Below, piece by piece: positions 22,233 through 34,400 of a stretch of DNA of 64,000 bases; the first letter of the stretch is position 1, and each line of letters begins with the position of its first letter. This stretch comes from Panicum virgatum. Taxonomy: Eukaryota; Streptophyta; Magnoliopsida; Poales; Poaceae. The notes under the pieces are model-generated. The model made no database searches. It was not told the DNA's origin and saw nothing but the letters and a program-made list of their open reading frames with translations. Made by a program: the position numbers and the translations under genes. Location of the stretch: NCBI RefSeq assembly GCF_016808335.1, contig NC_053139.1, forward strand, positions 17,316,782 through 17,380,781, in the 5' to 3' direction.

Positions 22233-24014
22233 TGTTAGAGTATATTAGGCAACTCCAGATATGGTAGTTTATGATTGATGTAATCCCGTGATAGCCTTTC
22301 TTATCTCTAGGGGAGGTGACTTGCCCTCCAAGCCTTGTACTCCTATATATACCACCCAAGGGGCTCATTGCAATACATCGACCGCATTATACGCATCCTA
22401 CCTTTCCTACATGGCATCAGACGCCTAGGTTACGAGATCCTAACCCTAGCCGCGCCGCCGCTTCCGCTGCACCCGCGCGCCCCCGGGGAGATCGAGATTG
22501 ATCTCCACCAGGGGCAGCGCCCTCCTAGGATGCGCCGCGGATCCCTCTGATCCGCGCCGCCGTCGTCGTCAAGCACAACAAAAGGACCTACCTCTTCCCT
22601 GGCCGCCCCATGGCGGCGCTGCTCGACGTCCCCGTCGGGTACCACATCGCCATGGGGGCGCCACTTGGCCTACATGCCTCCGCGTCGTCCTCCCTCTCGG
22701 CTCCGCATCCGGATCCGCCCGCCCCTCCCGCGCATCAGGCCAGGCGCCCCGACTCCTACCAGCGTCGTCGCACCACTGCCATGCGCGCGAGTGCGTGGCT
22801 GCGGAGGACCACCGTGGGGACGCCAGGCCACTGCACCATCGGGGCCGGTGGGCCACCGCACCGCCGATCGACGTCGCCGTCGGGCCGCAGCGCCCAGGGG
22901 CTTCGTCCCTCCCGCCTTCCATCGACAGCTCTCTCCTCCGCGCAGTCAAGCCTGCGTCCCCTTCGTCCTCAGCGCCGCTTCCGCCGCCGCCTTGTGCGCG
23001 AGGATGCGGCTGCGAGGGCGGCCCGGGGGCCGCCGGTCCACCCCGCAACTGGAGCAGAGGCCGCTCGGGTCTCGCCCCCTCTGTTTTTGCCCCTTCCTTT
23101 GTCCTCTGGCCAACAGGCGGATGAGGATAAGGTTTGGGGGGGCATTACTTGGTGCACCCGAGATTGTACCCGCAGGTTCGTCTTGATGCTGCTGCTGATT
23201 TTCCCTTTTTCCGATCTAAGATCGGTTTGCGTCGCCCTGCCATTCGTCTTCGATCCATCGTCGACCCACCCGAAGGACGAGGTTGTTGCTGCGCCCTCTA
23301 GGCTGCAGCGACGACGTTCGTGATCAAGCCACCCTACCGGTGTCGCCACCTTTTCAGGCGGTGGTGCTACTCGCCGCCGGTCTTCGTCAAGCAGGCGCTC
23401 GATCCGCCTCCGCGCCTCCAGCCGTTCTCGCGCAGACATCGCTGCCGATGTTCCTGAAGGAAGACATCGTCGCTACCCCTGATCTGAGCACGACACTTGC
23501 TGCAACCTGCGCCATTGCCACCCCTGTCTTGAGTGTGACCTAAGTCGCAAACCGTGCCTTCTACCATCGTCATCCGCCGCACCGTCCTGCTGCTATCTTC
23601 GGCAAGAAGCTGCTGAGTTTACGTACTCGAGCACCTCGATGACGCTTCGACCAGCTCCCCCTCCACGGCTTCGACCACGTCCACCTCTACCTCGGCTACT
23701 ACGGCACTAAAGGGCTATCATCTGCATGAGTCTCCAGTCAAAGCTTTCGCACCGGCGTTCCGACTGCAGGGGGATACGTCTCCATTGTTCTCCAGTCTGA
23801 CCGTTCGTGTTGCTACCGCTACGACTGCGGGGGAATGTTAGAGTATATTAGGCAACTCCAGATATGGTAGTTTAGGATTGATGTAATCCCGTTATAGCCT
23901 TCCTTATCTCTAGGGGAGGTGTCTTTCCCTCCAAGCCTTGTACTCCTATATATACCGCCCAAGGGGCTCATTGCAATACATCGACCGCATTATACGCATC
24001 CTACCTTTCCTACA
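22233..24014 (+). mobile_element. Small non-autonomous LTR retrotransposon
   Basis: Two 179-bp LTRs (22233-22411, 23836-24014) start TGTTAGAGTATATTAGG and end CCTTTCCTACA. They are flanked by perfect GATTT duplications (22228-22232, 24015-24019). By my count the LTRs differ at 6 of 179 positions. The primer-binding site TGGCATCAGACGCC follows the 5' LTR at once, and a polypurine stretch CTGCGGGGGAA precedes the 3' LTR, Copia-style. The 1.42 kb interior is GC-rich and has no gag or pol motif. It must be mobilised in trans. The interior frames (for example 22610-23323) are Arg/Pro/Ala-rich and on all frames, so I do not call them genes. Confidence 0.9.
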
Positions 24015-24140
24015 GATTTAACAGATTCTAGACTGCAGTGTTCTAGACCCACAAACTTAATTATTACATATATTTTTAGAACAAGTTAAATCAACTAAGC
24101 CAATGTAATATAAATGATGTGTGCATGTAAAAAACCAAAT

Positions 24141-24372
24141 TTTTTTCTCGAATACGCAGGAGAGCTGCGTGTCATTGTATTAATAGAAGAAGAAAAGAGC
24201 CATACATAGATCCGAACACACCCCACACACACCCTGGAAAAAACTTAGGAACTAATCACCCGTCACACTAGTTACAGCGACCAACATTGGAGGCCAGCAA
24301 TCTAACCCACTCCCTTAGCAGAGAGCAGGGCAAGGCCCTAGCTCCTGCTAAGCTCCACAACCATGCTTCATG
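24141..24372 (-). mobile_element. 5'-truncated L1-type LINE 3' end
   Basis: On the minus strand a 3'-UTR-like sequence ends in an A tract (plus-strand TTTTTTT at 24140-24146). It is flanked by near-identical GTAAAAAACCAAAT (24127-24140) and GTAAAAACCAAAT (24373-24385) duplications. Poly-A end, truncation and long duplication are hallmarks of target-primed LINE insertion. The sequence AATACAATGACACGCAGCTC (minus strand) is typical of grass L1 tails. Confidence 0.7.
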
Positions 24373-24685
24373 GTAAAAACCAAATTCTTCTATGTAACAA
24401 AAGAGTTTGATATAAATAAAGTTGCATGAGCATGGAAAATAACAATAGTGGAAGCAGTGACTAACCAAAAGATAGTTGAGCACATGCACATTGAAAAACC
24501 TATTTCCGACTCATCAAATCGATATGCAAAAGTCATTAAATCCAGTTATATACAAATGTGACAAACAGCCATGATTACCTAGTTAGAACAAGAATGAAAC
24601 ACAACCCAAAATACCTTTTTAGAGTTTCTTCATATTTGCGCTTCCTTGCAAAAAAATCCTATCTTATTTCACATTTGTATTCATC

Positions 24686-25545
24686 TTGTGTTGCATCCCT
24701 TATCCCGCTGCTTTCTTCATTTTCATCATTGTCTAGAACCATAAGCTCTTTCAATTTGTAGAAGCCAACAACATCGTCCCTTAAACGCTTCACCTTTCCG
24801 TTCAAAATATCAGCATCAGAAGCAGAACAAACCACCAGGAAATCTCCAGTTGAATGCCTCTGAGCAACCTTGAAGTTTCCAGACTGAAGTATTGAATGAA
24901 CAATACGAATAACCTTGAACAGCTTGTATGAACAATATGGATGAACTACAGCATATAATAGGCAATCAACTTTTCCTTCAATTAACTCCAGATATTTAGA
25001 AACAGAACTAGTCACAACAGCAATACCCTAAGCAAACAACTTAACAGCCTCAATCTTTTCCCTACATTTGGAAAAAGGGGAATCAATATTCAAAGATAAG
25101 AGAAAAATACATTGAATAAAGTAGAAATATTGTCAAAAAAAAGTTAATTATGTAACAAGAGTTAATAGATCCCTTTCTAGAGTTATAGCATCTATCACAG
25201 GATAGGCTTTGTCTTTATCAGGCCTTTTCAACTGAATGGTCGTCATCTTCCTGAAACCTACTATAAGGTGTTGAAAGACCTTAACTTTCTTCTCTAATAA
25301 ATCAGCATCATCCTTAGAAAAGCAAACCACAAAATAGAAATTAGGGCAATCTTGTTGAGCAACCTTAAAATTACAACACATCTGATGATCTTGTAGGTAA
25401 CAACTTCATCTCCTTCATGAACAACGTAAAGCAAATTATTAACTAAGCCATCGACAAGCCCAAAATACTCCATGAAGGAACTTGTTCCATGGACCCTTCT
25501 GCCTTCTATAAATCTATCAAACAAATTGATCATCTTTCCTACCAA
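24686..25545 (-). pseudogene. Unidentified gene with two homologous modules
   Basis: Two minus-strand coding blocks, 25545-25150 and about 25060-24686, each follow a pyrimidine-rich AG acceptor (GGTAG, ATGTAG). They encode related modules. The first has YKIIR, then after a frameshift CCNFKVAQQDCPNFYFVVCF and DADLLEKKVKVFQHLIVGF. The second has YKLFKVIR, then SGNFKVAQRHSTGDFLVVCS and DADILNGKVKRLRDDVVGF. Shared residues include NFKVAQ, F-VVC, DAD-L--KVK and VGF-K. The second block also has an in-frame TAG near 25027. I do not recognise the family. It could be a grass-specific gene or part of a larger transposon. It lies about 600 bp downstream (minus sense) of a promoter-like region at 26138-26232. 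Confidence 0.5.
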
Positions 25546-26137
25546 AAAAAGTAAATAATTGATCAGAACCAGATCATTTTTCAGATTAACATAATAAATA
25601 AACCAAGCAAAAACCTGACCACTAATAGAGTAATCAAAAAAATCTTACACATAAACAACTTAAAAGTTACAGTGTAGTAGATAGTGTAAAACTAGCATAG
25701 GCAAAGAGTAAATTCATTACAATTAAGTAGCAGCTATGCAGTTCAACTAGTATAGCCAAAAATTTAGATCACAACAAACCAACATCAACACCTTCTAAAA
25801 TATGAAATAAAATGGCACAACCCAGCTTAATTCCTGATCAAATAACAAATTAAACAGATTTAATATCTGTAGTTGCAGTTAAAGAAATTTTTAGGTTGCA
25901 GTTAAAAAAATTATAGGTTGCAGTTAAAATTACATTTCAACAACTGAAAATTTAAAGTGTATTAGATCATGTAAAACTAGCATCATCAAATCACCAACAA
26001 AACTTCTTAAAAGGGGAACAAACTGAAGTTGCACACATCAACAAAACTTTGATGAAATTTGTAAAAAGATCAAATCACCAAAGTAGTAATCATCAAATGA
26101 AATAGAAAAACATAATAGGAGAGAATGGACAACATAC
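25546..26137. other. AT-rich, probably intronic
   Basis: No coding segment is recognised. It contains short repeated motifs (TTAGGTTGCAGTTAAA twice near 25890-25930). It lies between the promoter-like region and the module gene, so intron is the likeliest reading. Confidence 0.35.
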
Positions 26138-26232
26138 CTCGAACATAGCCTCATGGAGAAAAGAAAGGGAGGCAGTTCAGATCTGGAGAAATGAAACAGA
26201 CGTGGGGAGGGGGGAGACAAATAAATAGACTA
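26138..26232 (-). promoter_or_regulatory. Promoter and first-exon-like region, minus strand
   Basis: On the minus strand CTATTTATTT (about 26220) is followed by a pyrimidine-rich leader, an ATG at 26154 and a consensus donor GAG|GTATGT at 26137. The layout suggests exon 1 of the gene-like region further down. I could not join it in frame to the 25545 block, so intervening exons or decay must be assumed. Confidence 0.35.
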
Positions 26233-27282
26233 AAGGATGGCACGGGAATCGAGGAGACAGGCAAAATTAAAGGGAAACAGCAAAAGTAGGCAGGCTAGGC
26301 AAAAAAAAATGCTCAAATAAGGCCCAGAAACAAATAAGGCCCAGAAACAAATAAGACAATAGAGGAACAAGAAACATTGGCCCAATACAAAAGCCAAAAA
26401 TAACTAATTGGGCCAACTAGAAGGCCCATCAATAAAATCTAAAAATCAACCGATTAGAACGTAGCATCAAAACTTGAACCAAAATAAGGAAAACACTAGG
26501 GAACAGAAAGCCCAATTGAAACATACAGAAACTTCTTCACCGAAAAGAGGTAAAACAAATATGTTATGTTATCGATCAGACTGGGAAAAGAAGCGGGAAG
26601 GCGGCGGCGGCGGCTGAAAGAGCTACCACCGCCGACTCAAACTTGACACAAACTCCAGAGAAGAAAAAATGGAGATCAACAAAAAAGGAGAGAAAAAAGG
26701 AGAGGGACAAGATGCAGAAAAAGAAGCCATGGGATGAAGACAACTCCATACTTCAACACCCCAGGTAAAGAATTCTAAATACCTTTTAGATGAACCGAAT
26801 CATGTTGCAAGCATTATGAACAACTTTCAAATGCATCCAAAATCAAGATTCCTTGTTGAAAATCATGTTCCTAATGATAGATTAAAACCACACAGATGGA
26901 GGATGGAAACCTACTCCTCAATGCTGCAGCAAGAATAATGGAAACAGACATTAGAATGGAAGAAACAGACATTGTACACAAATCAGATGGGATTTTGCCA
27001 GGTGGATACACAGGTCTATTACTAGAACAGATACAAAATTCGCAAGAACAAGAGCATAATTCATATGAGGAAGTTGATTTAAGAATACTATTAGAAATAT
27101 TTAAGGGCATGATCACAATTGCTGGGTGTAGCTGCGCTGTGTTTACAGCTGCTGCTGCAGCAGCAAACAGCAGCTGCTGCAGAATAAATTATTGCAATAA
27201 AGTTAAAAACTTGAATCATGTAAATGTAATATAACAGATGACATATGTGAAGGGTGCACCTGGCTCATTCACATCAATGATT
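26233..27282. other. Unassigned region with CAGCTG palindromes
   Basis: Purine-rich DNA and a plus-strand frame at 26896-27234 (112 aa) that I do not recognise. Its tail covers overlapping CAGCTGCTG/CAGCAGCTG palindromes (27146-27182) giving an Ala-Ala tract. A conserved gene is not supported. Confidence 0.35.
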
Positions 27283-27770
27283 CTAGGAGATTACCACCCA
27301 GAGGTATAACAGCACAATACTTTCGGGAAAAATTAATAAAATGATCAGATTTATATACATACTAACTGTATCTAGTCTCTCATTCAGTACATGTTTCAAA
27401 TTGACTTCCTGAGATGTTAGCAACATTGTTTCAGCTTTTTTATCAAACTCGTCCAGCTTTTCCAGCAATGTTTTCTGCTCCTTTTTATATGCACCCCTTA
27501 CATTTTTAGCCCATCCCCTTAAATATTGACGCAATCTTCTAATTTTTGCTTGTCATTTCTCTAAAGGAGTGTGTCCATCATTCACACTCAACCAGATATC
27601 TCTCACCATATCCATAAACCCGTCACATAGTAACCATCCTAATTCAAATTTGAACACAGGTGGACAAGTACTAGTAGATGGGTCTCCTGTATTTAGGAAC
27701 AACAGTGTATGGTCAGATATCTCTCGGGTTAAAGTTTGGATAGTTGTACGTGGGAACTTGGACTCCTAAT
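27283..27770 (-). pseudogene. L1-type LINE ORF2 fragment
   Basis: The minus strand reads, from 27770 down, FKFELGWLL and GFMDMVRDIWLSVNDGHTPLE, then a TGA, then KIRRLRQYLRGWAKN, YKKEQKTLLEKLDEFDKKAE and QEVNLKHVLNERL. This is the linker between endonuclease and reverse transcriptase of plant L1-like LINEs. Only this segment remains; both flanks are missing and at least one stop lies inside. It is not obviously part of the LINE tail at 24141-24372, though both are on the minus strand. Confidence 0.75.
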
Positions 27771-29169
27771 CCATGCAAACCAGTACTCTATCTAATTACA
27801 GATTAATATTGTTTTTGTTTAGGAAGAATGCTATTTACCTTTTATAATTACAGATTAATAAAGCACCTTGCTATACTGGAAGTGATAGATGCGCAGCCAC
27901 AACAACCATGCGTCACTTCAGCTAGCTACAGTGATTATTTCAATGACCAAGGCAGTGGCCTCCCTAACCATGTAGGTCAATCCATCAACTGATACGATCA
28001 CAAGCGTACCCACAACTGACCGACCAAAGAGGTAATCATCTGAGCTATACCATCATCACAAGGATCTCATGTAAACAAGGGAGATCATGCAGTAAACCAA
28101 AGACCGATTTATGCAGGCCATGACAAAGTTGTAGATAACTGACGACGTAGTCCGTATACCATACAAGAGAATACGTAAAGCATACACCGGTAATGCCAAG
28201 AGAAGCAAATTTACATCAAGACTGAAGTTATTCCTTGTTAAATAAAACTTTAGTTTTGCTAAGATTTTTTCCATGAAAATTTAATTCTTTATGAAAAATA
28301 TTAATAACATTCTACTAGAAAATTTTAAAATAAAATTTTGTTTTTGATTTTTCTGTTTTCCATGTTTATCTATATAAATTTGTGCATACATAACATTTAA
28401 TATAAATTTTGTTACGTAAGCTTTCATATGTAAATAAATTTTATATATTTCATGTATATAAAATGGATCTATGTATATAGTTTGTGTACATAAATTTATG
28501 CCTATATAATTTGGTATATATAACCATGCATTAAAACAGTAGCTTTTATTTTACTCTGCATATTTTTTCCCTGCTCCGCGCCACGTCCTGAAATGACCGA
28601 CGCGAGAAGAGATGGGATACGCGGGCATCATACCGTAAGAATGGGATCTTAGGACACGATATCATAATGGTTCAAGCTTTGAAAGCCAATGGAAAGGCCA
28701 CCACTAAATAGTTATGTCTAAGTTCTTTTTTCAAAGGGAAAAGTCCAGTTATACTCTCGAACTATCATAAAAGTTTAATTTTCAACATTCAACTACAGAA
28801 CCGGATAACAAGAGTTGCCTAACTATTGAAATCAGACAAATTCAGCTCTTTAAAAAAAGGTGGTTCTGTGTTTTTTAAGAAATTTAAAAAATTTGGTAAG
28901 GTCAAAAAATCAAAACTAATCCACTTTAAATTAGAAAAATATGAAACTAGTAAAAAAAATTAACGTGCAGTGCCTCATCCCACCATGCCCAAGCACTCAC
29001 CGGTATCACGGTAAGCAACGCCATCGAAGTGGGATGGCTCAGTCCGTTTGATTCACTTGATTTTGCAGGATCATGCTGTCCCAGATCTTAGCTCCCTAGG
29101 ATGGTTCATTCCCACGCTCGTGAACCAAACACATGACTGGATGGCTCCATCCTGATCTGCTCCTCCATG
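27771..29169. other. AT-rich intergenic DNA
   Basis: No gene is seen. 28300-28560 is very AT-rich. 28738-28930 (AAAAGTCCAGTTATACTCTCG onward) resembles a common grass interspersed repeat, but I find no termini to class it. Confidence 0.4.
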
Positions 29170-29185
29170 AAACACTACATTAGCT

Positions 29186-29471
29186 ACGAAAGGGCATGTA
29201 GCCTAGTGGTTACAAGAGTCTCAGTAGCACATCAGGTTCGGGGTTCGACTCCCAATTGGAGCGAATATTCTAGGATTTAACAGCGTTGTGATTTCAGTGG
29301 TAGGTGATGTTCCTGTCGACAGCGAGGCGCCTGCGGTGACTTCGTCAACCTCAAAGATTTGTCGGTCCAGTCTTCGAAGATGCTCATAAGGGAAGGGTTT
29401 GCGTACGTGCGTTCATAAAGGTGAGTGTGCGTGCGTTATAAGTATTTGAATTGTAATGTGTAATCGAAAAA
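29186..29471 (+). mobile_element. tRNA-derived SINE
   Basis: A 286-bp element starts with a tRNA-like head. The A box is TAGCCTAGTGG and the B box is GGTTCGGGGTTCGACTCC. It ends in an A-rich tail and is flanked by perfect 16-bp duplications AAACACTACATTAGCT (29170-29185, 29472-29487). RNA polymerase III promoter boxes, size and long target duplications define a SINE. It needs LINE enzymes in trans. The CACTAC in the duplication is coincidental and not a CACTA end. Confidence 0.9.
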
Positions 29472-29649
29472 AAACACTACATTAGCTTCTTCGTTTGCCG
29501 TATAACAAAAAAAACTTTGCAGACTTGTACGTGTCGTACGGTACCACGCGCTTCCTGAAAAAAAATGAGTAAAGCCTCTCTGGAAAAAAATGACGTGACG
29601 CAGGTACGACTACGCGGGCCCATCCAACACGCGGACAACAGGCCCGCGC

Positions 29650-29725
29650 AGCCTTTTGTCCCGGTTGGAGACACCAACCGGGACAAAAGGCAGTTGGTGT
29701 CTCCAACCGGGACAAAACTCCTTTG
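29650..29725. repeat. Subterminal inverted repeats
   Basis: CCTTTTGTCCCGGTTGGAG...CCAACCGGGACAAAAGG followed by a second CTCCAACCGGGACAAAA. The motif matches the repeats before the 3' end at 40535-40700, supporting a common element. Confidence 0.7.
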
Positions 29726-30260
29726 CCCCCTTATCCCCTTCCCTCTCCCCCGGCCCGAGCCATTCAGCTCACTTGTTCTTGCTGTTCTTGGCTCGGGAGA
29801 GAGGAAGTTCTTGCTCATTTCTTCACCACATTTGTGAAGATCTTTGATTTCCCGTCCATCCATCGGCGCTAAAAGTTTGGGGCTTGTTTTTCTCTTCTTC
29901 CTTGGCTTGTATAGCTCATTTCATGCTTTAGAAATAGAGAAAATGTGTAGCTAGCTCATTTCTTGGACATTTGGATTGCATATGTTGGTGTGATTTTCTT
30001 TTAGATTTAGATGAGTATGTGGATAGTAGAAATTTTTAGAATGAGTGTAGACACTTCATGTGATGTACTTTTATATATGACCATATTGTGGATAGTTGAT
30101 TTTTGTATTCATGAATGAATTAATGAAATGAGTATATTAGAATTTTTTGTATTATGAATGGATTATTTTTGACACTCTAGTGATGTATTTATTCAGGCTC
30201 ACATTGAAACCATCTAGAAGCTAAAAAAATCTTTATTTCGAAACAAGTATACGTCGTTAA

Positions 30261-30334
30261 TCTCCATCCAACGGTGATGGCACTACCTTTCGGGGATTCT
30301 CCATCCAACGGTGATGGCACTACCTTTCGGGGAT
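30261..30334. repeat. 37-bp tandem duplication
   Basis: TCTCCATCCAACGGTGATGG plus 17 bases is repeated twice without change (30261-30297, 30298-30334), in the untranslated region before the CACTA ORFs. Confidence 0.93.
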
Positions 30335-30885
30335 ACACGATGCGCTAAAAGGACGTCGCGAATTAGTTGGTCGCATCACCAGCACTTCCGATTGATAAGA
30401 AGACAACATTTGACGCAGTCAGCATGGCCGTTGTTGTACTGAGAGCATATCAACGAGCATGCTGCCTGTGCCAAGTGCTGTGTCTATTAATCGTAAATGT
30501 TGGTGCTGCGACTGGCCAATTGGTGACATCCTTGTACCGCACCGTGTCCCCCCGAAAGGCAGTGTCATCACCGCAGGGTTGAGGTTACTGACATATACAT
30601 TTTCAGAAATAAAGATTTTTTTTCTTCTAGAGGGTTTCTGGATATTGAAAAGAGTGTACTCCTAGAACTGAAGGGTGTCAAAGTAATTAGAAGTTATAGA
30701 AATTTTTTTCAATTAATTAGAGATTTCTTTCAATTAATGATACATTTCGTCTTTTTTATATGATTTCATTATTATTTGTAAGAGTTATTAATCTGATCAT
30801 TGTAATTGTAATAGTAAATAATATTTGCATTGTAATGGTAAAAATTTATAATTTTGTGGAAAATAAAGGTATTTTTCAGTAAAAT

Positions 30886-31194
30886 ATGGTTTCAGCAGCC
30901 GGATGGAGTGGCGCCGGTAGGGGTGATCGTTGTCCTTCTGGAGAGAAGGGCACAACTCGAGTAGGTCGTCGGTCCAAAAAACCTAGTGCTTTTTATAGGG
31001 CAGCGCTCTGTTATTTGGAAAAAGAATATAGAGAATGCATGGCAAGGGGCGAGGAACCTCCGTTTGATCTTGAGGATTTATTACGGCGTTACGGTTCGTC
31101 ACCACCAAACTCGGAGGTTTCAACTCCGCCATCTTCTTCTGCGCCAGCAAGAAATCCGTTAGAGCATTCTGCGTTCCAATGCAAGGACGGTTGA
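30886..31194 (+). CDS. Small ORF upstream of CACTA transposase, hypothetical
   Basis: A 102-residue frame rich in Gly, Arg and Lys at its start (GWSGAGRGDRCPSG). A helical central part follows (FYRAALCYLEKEYRECMARG) and a Pro/Ser tail. It has no stop or shift and lies about 200 bp before the TNP2 start, in the place where some CACTA elements have a 5' exon. I do not recognise the protein. It could be an upstream exon of the transposase transcript. Confidence 0.4.
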   Translation: MVSAAGWSGAGRGDRCPSGEKGTTRVGRRSKKPSAFYRAALCYLEKEYRECMARGEEPPFDLEDLLRRYGSSPPNSEVSTPPSSSAPARNPLEHSAFQCKDG

Positions 31195-31410
31195 AAACCT
31201 ATGTGTTGTTGTCCGAATTTTTAAGTTTCATGTATAGTACTCTTTTGTTAAGTTCTGTAATAGATTAAGTACTCCTTTTAATTAATCAAGATGTATGATG
31301 GATATTGCAGATCTTTTAATTATTCATGTTATGTTACATTTAGTTTAATTTAGGTTTGATATATTTTATTTATTCGATACGTGTAAAGAATTCAAATCGA
31401 TTTATTTAAA

Positions 31411-34400
31411 ATGCAGATGGACCGGCAATGGATGTACAATGCTGACCGACGTTCGAAAGAATACATTGATGGCCTGCTTTATTTTTTGTCTATGGCTGAG
31501 GCAAACAAGCAGAATGGTTTTATGTGCTGCCCGTGTGTTCATTGCAACAATAACAAGGATTACTCATCTTCAAGAATCCTACACAGTCACATTTTCGCAA
31601 ATGTTTTCATGGAGAAGTATGTTTGTTGGACGAAGCACGGAGAACAGGGGGTTACCATGGAAGACAATGAAGAAGAAGATTTTGACGACCACTTTCCCGG
31701 AAATGCTGGAATCGGTGCATTCGATGACGATATTCCCATGGAAGAGCCCAAAGTAGATGTAGCAGAAAATGATCCCAGCGACGATCTAAGGCAGGCATTG
31801 CACAATGTGCAGGCAGACTGTGAGAGTGAAACGGAGAAGTTGAAGTTCCAGAAGTTGTTAGAGGACCACCGTAAGTTGTTGTACCCATATTGTCAAAATG
31901 GATTGAAGAAACTTGGCACCACCTTGGAGTTGCTGCAATGGAAGGCGACAAATGGTGTATCCGACAAGGGATTTGGTGAATTACTAAAACTTGTTAAAAA
32001 ATGCTTCCTAAAGACAACGAATTGGCTACCACAACGTATGAAGCCAAACAACTTGTTTGCCTTTTAGGATTGGAAGTTCAAAAGATACATGCATGCCCCA
32101 ACGACTGCATCCTCTACCGAGGCGAGTACGAGAATTCGGATGCACGTCCCGTATGCAGTGCATTGCGTTACAAGATTAGAAAAGTTGATCCTGGAGATGT
32201 CGAGGGGGAGCCTCCCCGGAAGAGAGTTCCTGCGAAGGTCATGTGGTATTCGCCTATAATGCCACGTTTGAAGCGTCTGTTTAGAAATAAAGATAATGCT
32301 AAGTTGATGCGATAGCACAAAGAGGAACGCAAGAAAGACTCGATGTTGAGACACCCCGCTGATGGGTCGCAGTGGAGAAAAATAGATAGAACGTACCATG
32401 AATTTGATTTGGATGCGAGAAACATAAGGTTCGGTTTGAGTACGGATGACATGAATCCTTTTGGTGAGATGAGCAGTGGTCATAGCACTTGGCTTGTGAC
32501 TCTTTGTATGTACAATCTTCCACCATGGCTCTGCATGAAACGAAAGTTCATCATGATGCCAGTGCTTATCCTGGATCCAAAGCAGCCCGGAAATGACATT
32601 GATGTGTACCTAAGACCATTGGTCGAAGAACTCTTATTGCTCTGGGGCGATGAAGGTGTACAGATGTGGGATGAATACAAACAGGAAAACTTCAACCTAC
32701 GAGCATTGCTGTTCGTAACGATCAATGACTGGCCTGTAATTTGTCAGGACATTCGAACAAGGGATACAAAGCATGCACACACTGTTTAGATGATACCGAT
32801 AATATATGGTTGACTTACTGTAAGAAGGTTGTATACATGGGTCATCGTCGGTTTCTTCCCATCAGACATGCGGTACGAAAGAAGGGCAAGCATTTCAAAG
32901 GCCAAGCGAACCACCGAACAAAACCGATGCACTGTAGTGGTAAAGACGTCTTCAACATGGTAAAAGATCTAGAAGTTATTTTTGGAAAGGGATCTGGTAG
33001 CCAACCTGTTCCGAACGAAAACGGAATGGCGCCCATGTGGAAGAAGAAATCTATATTTTGGGAGCTACCATATTGGGAAGTCTTAGATGTTCCTCATGCA
33101 ATTGATATGATGCACCTCACAAAGAATTTTTGCGTCAACCTAATAGCATTCTTGGGAGTGTACGGAAAGACAAAAGATATAGTAGAAGCACGTCAAGAAT
33201 TGCAACCTATGGAAGAACGAGATGCCTTACATCTATAACAGCGAGATAATAGACGACAGTACTTAAGTCCTGCCAGCTATACTCTTAGCATGGAAGAGAA
33301 AGAAACCATGTTTGACTGCCTGAGCAGTATAAAGGTTCCATCTGGATACTCATCCAATATAAAAGGAATCTTAAATTTGGCAGAGAAGAAATTTACAAAT
33401 CTCAAGTCCCATGACTGCCATGTGCTTATGACCGAACTTCTTCCGGTTGTGCTGCGGGGCATTCTGCCTGATAACGTCCGGTTAACCATCGTGAAGCTAT
33501 GTGCCTTCCTCAACGCAGTTTCTCAGAAGATAATTGACCCGGAGAATTTGATAAAGCTGCAAAACGATGTGGTGCAATGTCTTGTTGGCTTTGAGCTGAT
33601 ATTTCCACCATCTTTCTTCAACATCATGACACATCTTCTAGTGCACCTTGTGAAAGAGATTGATATCCTCGGACCAGTATTTCTACACAACATGTTCCCA
33701 TTCGAAAGGTTCATGGGGGTACTCAAGAAATGTGTTCGTAATCGAGCTCATCCAGAAGGAAGCATCGCCAGTGCCTACGGAACTGAGGAGGTCATTGACT
33801 TTTGTGTTGACTTTATTGATGACCTCAAACCGATTGGAGTCCCTGAATCGCGATATGAGGGGAGACTAACTGGAAAGGGTACATTAGGAAAGAAATCTTA
33901 TGTCTGCACAGATGATTTCTCATTCAAGAAAGTGCATTATACGGTTCTTCAACAATCATCCTTGGTTGACCCATATATTGAGGAACACAAGAAAATTCTG
34001 CTCTACAATTTCCCGGAAAAGTGTGAGGCATGGATTACACGTGAGCACATGAACACTTCTGCAGCTGGTTGTGGAAGCATCTAATGCAATACATGGATAT
34101 AAGTGAACAACTGTTCTTATTGGTTAGGGGACCATCTTGGAATATCTTAACATGCCAAGGGTACGAGATAAATGGAAACACATTTTATACGATAGCCCAA
34201 GATAAAAAGAGTACCAACCAAAACAGCGGTGTTCGTATGGATGCCACGGACAATAATGGAAAAAAGGACACATATTACGACTACATTGAAGAGATATGGG
34301 AGCTGGATTACGGTCCCAATTTCAAGGTGCCTCTATTTCGTTGCCAATGGGTTAAGCTATCTGGAGGAGGGGTAACAAAAGATGAGTATGGGATGACAAT

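Noticed and set aside
21960..22368. Two minus-strand frames with Cys-Val runs
   Set aside because: Translation artefacts of the CA repeat.
22498..23439. Several long overlapping frames inside the small LTR element
   Set aside because: Frames on both strands overlap, are low-complexity and match no gag, pol or known protein.
29200..29260. Functional tRNA gene
   Set aside because: A and B boxes are present but no cloverleaf closes. The element has an A-rich tail and long target duplications, so it is a SINE.
29472..29487. CACTAC at 29475 as the missing 5' end of the CACTA at 29650-40712
   Set aside because: The same 16 bases occur at 29170-29185 and are the SINE target duplication. They do not match the 3' terminus beyond CACTAC.
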